From: Dermacentor variabilis
Taxonomy: Eukaryota; Arthropoda; Arachnida; Ixodida; Ixodidae
Direction of reading: 5' to 3'
NCBI RefSeq assembly: GCF_050947875.1
Contig: NC_134568.1
Location: forward strand, 194,568,853 to 194,632,852
Length of the DNA stretch: 64,000 nucleotides
The translations under genes were made by a program, and so were the position numbers. Positions 56,557 through 64,000 of the stretch are shown here, one piece after another; the first letter of the stretch is position 1; the number at the start of each line of letters is the position of its first letter. The notes below the pieces were generated by a model. The model made no database searches. It had not been told where the DNA came from and saw only the letters and a program-made list of their open reading frames with translations.

Positions 56557-57205
56557 ACCCAGGAACGGACGCCAAAGAGCTGCGCTCTAAAACGGTCGAT
56601 GCGGCTCTGCATGCCCCTCCCTGTCCATGTCATTCCTGACTGTCCAGGGCGGAGCACGCGCCAAGCATCGACCAGTCCCAGCCCATCGACGAGATCTCGC
56701 AGTGCAGCATTTCCACGCTTATCTTTAGATATTGGAGTCCCTCTACGCGAGAGGCGGTCAACCAGTTCTAACACACAGTTGAAGTCGCCTACCAGAACTA
56801 TATTCGAGAGGGACCGACCAAATAGGGTTCTAATGTATCGAAAAACTCTCTCTGCTCTCTAGCACGGGTTGGAGCATACACATTAACAATTCGAATGCCA
56901 CAATCAAGATCCACCGACAAGACGCGGCCCTCGGAATCCCTGGCATGGCGAATAACAAGGCCGTCGAAATTCGGCATCAAAACGATGGCCGTGCCTCGGC
57001 TGCCCGTCGCGCCATAACTCCAGAAAGACCCAGTGCGAAAAATCCGGTCGAAGTGGCTGATCTGGCCTAGCCTATGAATGTAAATTTCCTGAAGTACGAG
57101 AATATCTACCTTTTTGGATTTAGCCAAATTTACAACCTCTAACTGCTTAGAAGCGCGCGACAAACCACGACAATTAAAGGTACTTATAGTGAGAGAAGAA
57201 GCCAT
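56557..57205 (-). pseudogene. Tx1-like ORF2 endonuclease
   Basis: ORF2 starts at the ATG at 57205-57203 (MASSLTISTFNCRGL). Exonuclease-endonuclease-phosphatase motifs follow: STFNCRGL, ILVLQEIYI with the catalytic Glu, VVRHARD-type core as VIRHARDSEGRVL, and IVNVYAPTRAREQ. A stop ends this register at 56798, and the protein continues in another one with LGLVDAWRVLRPG and MTWTGRGMQSRIDRF. This enzyme nicks target DNA for target-primed integration. The last part (the SDH block) lies beyond the insertion, at about 55.5 kb. Confidence 0.85.
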
Positions 57206-57246
57206 TTTAAGGGAGAAAGAATTTAGCTGAAAGCTAGTAAAAGCAA

Positions 57247-57390
57247 TAATAATAATAATATTTGGGGTTTTACGTGCCAAAACCACTTTCTGATTATGAG
57301 GCACGCCGTAGTGGAGGACTCCGGAAATTTTGACCACCTGGGGTTCTTTAACGTGCACCTAAATCTAAGCACACGGGTGTTTTCGCATTT
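57247..57390 (-). mobile_element. 5'-truncated SINE upstream of ORF2
   Basis: 144 bp with an exact 12-bp duplication, TAGTAAAAGCAA at 57235-57246 and 57391-57402. It holds only the 3' body of the main SINE family on the minus strand (from AAAATGCGAAAACACCCGTG to GGTTTTGGCACGTAAAACCC) and a short (ATT)n tail. The tRNA head is missing, so truncation happened at insertion. It lies 42 bp upstream of the LINE ORF2 ATG. Confidence 0.93.
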
Positions 57391-57638
57391 TAGTAAAAGC
57401 AAAGGAAGACAAGAAAAGCTAGGAAAAGAAAGAGCAGGCTAGTATTAGGTAATCATAGCCGCTAAAGACAAATAAGCAAAGACTATTTATGAGAGGGTCT
57501 CCGAACTTGGAGACCCCTCATCAGTAGACTCATAGGTTCTGTCTGAGAGCAACGAGCAATCGCAACGAGCCCATCCGCAGTTTGGACAAGGAGGGGAATC
57601 CTCCGCGTCCGATGGGACCTCAGTGTCAGAATCCGAAG

Positions 57639-58751
57639 TCACCACAGCAGTGCGCTTCGATTCTGGAGAGACAGTCTCCGAGCCCTGGGAGCCACCTTCG
57701 TCCGAGCTCGACGCACGCTCCGCGGCCGCCGCCCTGGCAGCGGAGCCAGCGCGTTGACCGCGCCGGCTGACAAACAGCGCCGGTCAGACAGCCCTGTTGA
57801 CCGCGCCGACCGACGAACAGTGCTGGTCGTGCCAGTCAGCGCTTCCGACGCGCCAGGGGCAGCGGCCGGCGTAGCGAGAGGCGTACCAGCCGCGGAGGCG
57901 GCAGCGACACCCGCTTCAGCCTCCTCGCCCGCTCCCCCCTCGCAAGTTGCCGTGACAGAAGGGGGAGCGACCGCGGTGGCGTCCACGGAATCGCCGCCGC
58001 ACTCGGCGGCATCGACCACGCTCAAGGAGGCCTGGCTCTCTCCTTCCTCCAAGGCAGCTACCGTGTCAACTACCGGCGAAGTAACCGCTTTCTCAACGGC
58101 AGGTACCTGCTGCTCTGGCCTCGCGGTCACTGACGAGTAGGTGCGGATACTACACGCCGAAACCGCATGGTCTCCGCCGCACCGTACGCACGCCGCGTCG
58201 CAGGACACGTGGCCGAACTGGTCGCACGCGGCGGCGTGGTGTCCTACCAAGTTACACCTACGGCACAACCTAACTTCACCGTCGTACTCACACTGAACGA
58301 CACGCTCCCCTACACGAAGAAGCTTAGGAACGGGCCGCGCCATCTCTATCCGAATGCGCCAGTTTCCCGTGCCAATGGCAGGGAACCCGGGCACGCATTC
58401 TTCGGAGATCCCGTGGACCTTTCCGAAGACCTCTAGCTCGGAGACAAGAGCCTGGTCCGGAAGATCAGCGGGGTAGCCAAACACCCTAACCAACTTCACC
58501 CGCACACTTCCATACTCAAAACGAACTTCCACATCACGAACCTTTAATGCGGGATCAGCTGAGAAGCGATCAACCGCGGCCTTAGTCTTAAACGTTACCT
58601 CTAACCTTCCTACACCAAAATCCTGCACTGCCTTTAGATCATTCAACGAAAAGCACTTTACGAGCGCCTTGCAAACATCGTCATCGCAGCTAAATCCGGT
58701 GTAGCCGTCAGCGTCATATGTCGTTACGGTGAAAAAATTCTCGATCCACCT
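57639..58751 (-). pseudogene. Tx1-like LINE ORF1 (zinc-knuckle protein)
   Basis: The open frame 57639-58646 begins at a TTG, but the same frame reads back with good similarity (TTYDADGYTGFSCDDDVCKA) to about 58745, where a stop or frame change is met. The true ATG was not identified. The N-terminal half is probably an RNA-binding fold (VRVKLVRVFGYPADLPDQAL). CRRCNLVGHHAAAC and CVRCGGDHAVSAC are two zinc knuckles near residues 130-155. The tail is Ala/Val/Glu-rich. ORF1 proteins coat LINE RNA. The main body has no stop over 335 codons, so this is the best-preserved part of the element. Confidence 0.85.
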
Positions 58752-58755
58752 TTAC

Positions 58756-59808
58756 CCAGGCCCTCCATGTGACGCAAGGAATTTACTAAACTAATTGAAT
58801 TTCTGAAGCTAAATGCGTTGAAAAATCGTAAAGTACAACTTACACACAACCTACAGACATGATAGCGTCGGACTGTAATTTCACTATACGAGAAATCATA
58901 ATTCTGTTACGCGAAAACTGAAAAAAAAAAAAACCTTTTCCAGCGTTTGACCATCAAACCGACCCCGGCGTCCGCCATTTGTGCGCGAAGGCGCGTGGGT
59001 ATCTCGGGAGCATGGAGGAAGGAAAGTGAGGAGAGGCCCTACCCCCTCCGCGCGCTAGGAGAAAAGTGTGAAGGAAATGACGTAGTAGGTTCTCCTTTGT
59101 TTTGCTGTTTTTTTTTTATTTCTTTGCTGTATGGCCCCGCCTTTCGGGCCACGATGGCGGCTTTCTTATTGTCCTGTGCGCTCGCACGTGTTGCTCCGTA
59201 GGTTTCGTACCGTGGCAAAGGCGCCGTGCCGGCAGGTTTACGTTGGTCTCCGTGTTTTGTTGCGCTGCGTTATCTGGACCGTGCTCTACCGGATGTCGCT
59301 GTGGCCAGGTGGGACAGGAGGAACTAAAGTTCGTGAAATGAACGCGCATGCAACGCTGTACGCAATGTACCGCGCCACGGCAATGGCAACGGACGAAGGA
59401 ATATCCGCGGGAAATTTTGCCCTCTTTGGCGGAATCGTGCTAACGATTGTTTAGTATTGCTGCGGAGCGCGCGGGTCCGGGCAGCACGGTTTCGCGCAGC
59501 GCGGCGTGGGTTCGCGAGAAATGTAAACAAGAGAGGAGAGCTTGCCCGATAGGCGGAGCAACGCCATGAGCAGCGCCAACTTCCGGCTTCACTTTCGCGT
59601 CACAAAGAGTGACGTCAGGGCCTCTCCTGAGTTTCCTTCCTCCGTGCTCGGGAGCCACGGAGCGCTGCGCCCGATTGCTTGTAATACCTCCAGATGGCGC
59701 TCGCCTCCGCCGCATCGTAACCGCATCGCGGCCCACGCAAGAGGCCGCGTTTGTACCAGAAAGCCCGCCTTCGTGCATGGCGTTCGCCATAGACGTATGT
59801 ACCTTAGA
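58756..59808. other. Unassigned sequence
   Basis: No supported gene. An A-rich run near 58920 and a T-rich run near 59106 are present. Overlapping frames at 59102-59790 have no domain. Confidence 0.35.
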
Positions 59809-59905
59809 AGGGTGATGGTTCGGGCTAGTTGGTTTTCCATTTTAGATTGTGTGGTACAGCAGAAAGCAGGGACGAAGGACGCAAGAAAAGCGAGGACAAG
59901 CGCTT
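59809..59905 (+). mobile_element. Hairpin retroposon family, copy 3 (one arm)
   Basis: Shares the family leader, AGGGTGATGG...CGGGCTAGTTGG...TCCAT (59809-59840), with the copies at 29.26 and 30.0 kb. The following sequence (CAGCAGAAAGCAGGGACGAA... GCGAGGACAAGCGCTTC) resembles one hairpin arm of copy 2 (ACAAGGACAAGCGC). No complementary second arm follows, so this is truncated or never had one. No target duplication found. Confidence 0.55.
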
Positions 59906-61301
59906 CTACCGGGAGGGGAGGGGGGGGCAAAGTATGTCAATTGCCTCCCCACTTTTGAAAGCGGGCGATTTCGGCTGCACGCTGGAAAGTCCTAGAAAAC
60001 TCGACCTGAAGCTAAATTCACACACGTAACCATTTTCTTTACTACGCATCCCCTGCTTTAATAGCGAGGACTGTCTTTTGTGGCTTCTCGGGACGCCCTG
60101 CAGCGGAGGACGCGTGGTATTCGCCATACACGCTAGCGTTGCGGAGGACGCCTGGCACTGGGCAGTTCCCGCATTAACAAATATCAGCTTGCGCAACTTG
60201 CATCAGGCCCAGTTTTTTTCGGACCGTTATATCCGTATTCAAAAACACAATGAGCTTGCTACCTTTAACCCTCGGAAGAGGTGGAAGTTCTGATAAAGTA
60301 TTATAATCAGCCGAGCCCGACGACTGGTCTGCCTTATGGCACGAAATCATTAAATTATACAACGCTGGATCTATTTAATTTCTGCCCAGAGATAGCCAAC
60401 ATAACGTTAGAGTCTGAGTATCTTATCACCATCAAAATATAATCAAACTTCTTACAGGTATAACTGTTGAATGTCATTCTGTAATCATGACATATCGTAG
60501 GTATGCTCGTGAATATGACCTTGGCAGAACGTGCAGAGCCATTTCAATACCAATAGGACGATGAATTGAATTTTTTTTCAGGGCATGTGTCACTTCTGAC
60601 AGACGATTTCATTTTAAGGCTGTGTTTAAATAAGAGCTGCACTATTGCCTTTTTGCCGGAAGAAGAAAGAACTGCAGATATTTCTAATCTTGAAAAAATG
60701 AGGACCAGTTTTTGGCGACGTCTTCCGAAAATTTGCACTGTGTAGGTTTGTTGTACGCCCTGAAAACAGTTACTAAATGGTCGCTTTCTCCTAATTTTAA
60801 CGCTTTATACATGGCATTTAGTTGATTTCCCCCGGTGTCCTCGGTAAAATATGTGGTGCACGGTGTTTATATATATATTTGAAGTACGAAGCGATGTTCC
60901 GAGTGACGATGCAATATGTTTATTATGTATAGGTTCATTACAGACGTTGTAGAAAGTTACTCATGAAGCGCTTCAGGGTTTTATACTGTCGGTAATCAAA
61001 ATGTTTCTCAGACTCCTAAAACAACAGCACAAGAGATCGACGGTTAAAATTCCGTTAATATCGAGAGAATCTTAAACGCAATGCGTTGCGAAACTTTCAT
61101 TTTCCTTCTTTTCTTTCTTCCTTTTCTTCCTTCTTTCCTTCTTTCATTTTTCTTCATTTCTTTTGCCAAGTGTTGCAGATAACTACTTAACCTCGTTTTT
61201 CCACGGGTTTTCGTGTGTCATACGAAATTCCTAGTACGTTTCTCCGGTGTTATCGATGAGCTAAACAAGGCACTTTTGTTATATCACGGGAAAATTAGGG
61301 G
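59906..61301. other. Unassigned sequence
   Basis: No supported gene. A pyrimidine tract (CTTC/CTTT-rich) spans about 61099-61160 and a short (AT)n lies near 60870. GGCGTTCGCCATAGACG near 59779 resembles GGTATTCGCCATACACG near 60116, suggesting a partial local repeat. Confidence 0.35.
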
Positions 61302-62510
61302 CATGTTATTTATTTATTCCGCTACCCCAAAGGCTCACGAAGAGGTTTTACATGAGGGGTGGGCGCGTACATTTTATTTAACATAGTCAGTTCTTCGATG
61401 GTGCGCTTAAAATGAAGAGGGTTCGCATAAAGAACAGCTGAAGCGGGGAGGTCATTCCAGTCTCTTGAGGTACGAACAAAAAATGAAGATGAGTGGTGGT
61501 TCGGGCTGGAGGAGGATACACGGCTTTGTTATTGTTGGTCCAGTTAGAATGGCGGTGAACTGGACAAATGTTGTAGGACCGGGGAGATGCATGGAAGAAC
61601 TTGTGGAATATATCGAGAGACGGGCAGCTTTTCAGTGAAGTACAAGCTTAGCTACGTTAGCCCGTGACTTACGTTCTGTAGTACTGGAAGTGAAAGAATA
61701 ATCAGAGAAAATAAACAGCGCCGCGCGATTTTGAATTCCTTCTAACATGTTAATATGGTTAGCTTGGTAAAGGTCCCATAAAGTACAAGCGTATTCGACT
61801 TTATGTCTGATTAAAGTACAATATGCTAGATGTTTGACAGGGGTGGGAAAAAGTCGGAGGTTACGGCACAAGTGTCCAAGCATGCGGTTAGCATCGTTAC
61901 TTATCTTGTTAATGTGTGTGAACCATGAGATATCGGAGCGAAGACTGATACGAAGGTATTTGTAAGCACTAACTGAGGAGATAATGGAACTATTGATTAC
62001 ATATTCACGGACGGAATAGGAGAGCCTGCGGTGGAAAGATGAAAGGGATGACTTGTTGGTATTCAAGCTCATTAGCCATTATTAATTTGCCGATAGAGCA
62101 CGCAGTCATCAGCAAATAAGCGCATTCCTGACGAAATGTTAATCGGTAGGTCGCTAATATATACAAGGAAAAGCAGGGGGCCAAGTACAGCATCCTGCGG
62201 AACGCCAGAATCTACAGGGGAAAGAGCAGAAGAGTGACCATTAGCATATACAAATTGTTGTCGTTTAGTTAAAAAGCTACGTATCCAATCAAATGCATGG
62301 GGGGTTAAGATTTAGTATCGATAGCTTTTGAAATAATCGGTAGTGAGGTACTTTATCGAAAGCCTTCTCGAAGCCAAGGAACAACGCATCAACGGGAGTG
62401 TTAGTGTCAAGACTAGAACTGATATCGTTAATAAAGAGTGCAAGTTGGGTGTCACACTAGAGACCTTTCTGGAAACCATGCTAGGTCGGGTGAAAAAAGT
62501 TTACTGAAAG
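61302..62510 (-). pseudogene. CR1-type LINE, 5'-truncated
   Basis: Minus-strand remnant. From the 5' side it reads HGFQKGL, then the catalytic block (ALFLGFEKAFDKVPHYRLF), SGVPQDAVLGPLLFLVYISDLP and RLFADDCVLYR (near 62094). After a frame change comes the frame 61632-62072 with YKYLRISLRSDISWFTHI, LRLFPTPVKHLAYCTLIRHKVEYA and IQNRAALFIFSDYS. These are CR1-group RT and C-terminal features. Catalytic residues are intact but several stops and shifts break it. The 3' end is at an (AATA)-like run near 61305-61320, the kind of short repeat tail CR1 elements have. No endonuclease. Confidence 0.82.
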
Positions 62511-64000
62511 GAGAAAATTTATAATTTGAGAATAAACAATGGCCAATGTGTCGGCATTGTTCTAAATGGGTGGGTTAAATGCGTATTTTCCAGAAGAATA
62601 TGTATACAAGAGGTCAACAGCGTTATTAGTACACGTTGCGAGCGGTGTAAAACTTAGACGGCTGCGCTGGCATAATTATAACTGAAGTTAAATTTTGCGA
62701 ACAAATACGCTCACTTTATGTGCGATGGTAAATGCGTGTTGATCAAATGCAGGATTAATAGTTGTAAGCAAGTGTTCGAAAGTATCACGCTGCTGCTATC
62801 AGCTATAGGTTTCCCAATGTCCCAAGAGGACTCCGAGCTTCAAATATTCTATACTTTGAAGGAACAAGCAATATTAATTTAATTTTAAGTGCAATGTGTC
62901 GCGTAGCTTTAACGTTTCTAGCTTATTTAAAATTCTTACGAATAATTAATGAACCCTCATCTTTCTTTCTTTTTACTTTTTCATGCATGATATATTAGTT
63001 TCGCCTGGTGTCCTCACTGAACTGATGGAGATAGCTCCTTTACGTTTGGTGACTGTAAAAATACGTTAATGGGTGATGTGCATAGGTGAAGTTCAAAACA
63101 GGTGCGTATTTGGGGCTTTCAAAATAAATTACGTATGCAAGCACTATAGAGTGTTATGAGCGTGTCTAACGAGCGGGGAAGAAATGAGCCCGCTGCCCTG
63201 TCAGAACTATAAAATCTACCAGGCCTAAATTTAGTGAAAATCAGCGGTTCGCTATGAAAGCTCTCTGCGCGAAGTAAATGCGGTGGGATGAAACGCAGCC
63301 GTTGTGAAAAATTATATATATATATATGTATATATATATGCAACTCTTTAGAGTACACAATATTACAGGAAACTGAAACTTTTATTGCAACTGTTCGAAA
63401 GAAACAGCTTGGTTGAAAATCGGGTTGTAAGTCTACAAGGTCGCACACATCTGCTGTCTTTTTTTATTGTGAATATTGCAAGTAAGTTAAGTTGATTGTC
63501 GTTGTTGAATAATATTACCTAAACTGGCGATACATTTATGCTGTATGCTGTACACTTAAACCCCACGTAAAATTTTTTCTTTAGTTATTAAAAGTCTTTG
63601 TAGCAAATATGCATTTATTTATGTGCGCTGTGCGTTCGGCGCCTCTCGGTGGCAGTTGTCAACTTGCTCCCTCCCTGTTTCCATTGTGTACTTGGAATCC
63701 TCTGCAACATTTTCCACTCCGCAGCTCTTAGCTTGTATCGCTGCAGCAAAACCGTTTTTGTTTTAGTGATATAAAGCCCTGATGTCCATCTCATCTGGCG
63801 CAAAAAATTTTGTGTAGATCTACGAAAAGGGCCTACTTGAGTGCCACCGGAAGCAAGGGTAGCAATCCGGACGACGGCGACAGTGTCGGAGACAGCATGA
63901 CGATGGCACGATGGCCCACCCGTCATGAGCCCGGCGCCTAAGCGCGGGCGGGAATAAATGTACTTTTCTGCCGAATTATCCTCACCCCTCGGAACCGTCT
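62511..64000. other. Unassigned sequence to window edge
   Basis: No supported gene. An (AT)n tract lies at about 63313-63341. An AATAAATG near 63952, with upstream GC-rich sequence, could belong to an LTR that continues beyond the window, but this cannot be tested here. Confidence 0.35.

Larger units (their letters stand above)
52440..58755 (-). mobile_element. Tx1-like LINE, nearly full length, inactive
   Basis: A two-ORF non-LTR retrotransposon on the minus strand. ORF1 (57.6-58.75 kb) has zinc knuckles. ORF2 carries an apurinic-type endonuclease followed by RT and a zinc tail, without RNase H. ORF order, the RT style (SFDQEKAFD, RQGDPLSPALY) and the knuckle pair suggest the Tx1/L1 group. 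A G/C-rich 3' UTR seems to lie at 52440-52829, with its end not resolved. Three in-frame stops, about two frameshifts, a roughly 0.9-kb insertion inside the endonuclease and a SINE fragment just upstream of ORF2 show it is dead. Confidence 0.85.

Overview
This window is repeat-dominated arthropod DNA. The organism is most likely a hard tick (Ixodidae, metastriate type such as Rhipicephalus or Dermacentor). That identification is inference: the transposon families, a tRNA-derived SINE, and a roughly 33-bp GTGGGCCAACCT-type minisatellite look like those I associate with tick genomes. I find no intact host protein gene, rRNA gene, functional tRNA gene, CRISPR array or bacterial-style operon.

Layout. 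1-8 kb: a decayed LINE 3' coding fragment, two copies of a dispersed repeat, an inverted patch of the minisatellite and a GC-rich repeat. 12-14.3 kb: a tRNA-like SINE head with a tandem duplication, then about 1.1 kb of minisatellite. 16.2-18.9 kb: a probable solo LTR next to a 5'-truncated I-like LINE (RT plus RNase H), then a 78-bp tandem repeat. 21.559-26.861 kb: a structurally complete Ty3/gypsy element on the minus strand with 152-bp LTRs and a 4-bp target duplication. Its gag is open, but pol is frameshifted and has lost key catalytic residues.

27.4-35 kb: SINEs with clear target-site duplications, two copies of a hairpin-forming retroposon, an unrecognised coding-like tract split by a SINE, and microsatellites. 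35.4-37 kb: an RTE-type LINE. 44.8-49.0 kb: a second, more decayed gypsy element of the same general lineage on the plus strand. 50-51.5 kb: a LINE tail, then an 865-bp non-autonomous DNA transposon with 33-bp perfect terminal inverted repeats. 52.4-58.8 kb: a nearly full-length Tx1-like LINE on the minus strand, carrying a roughly 0.9-kb nested insertion and a truncated SINE. 61.3-62.5 kb: a CR1-type LINE fragment.

The elements interact mainly as donors and targets. LINE-type machinery is the likely source of the 12-15 bp duplications around the SINEs and the 13-bp duplication around one hairpin element. Of the six RT domains, four carry a substitution at or next to the active site and all have broken frames, so nothing here looks autonomous today. 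The most interesting structures are the hairpin retroposon family (three copies sharing a leader but not the hairpin sequence) and the inverted-repeat element carrying seven copies of the palindrome AGTGCACT near its ends.
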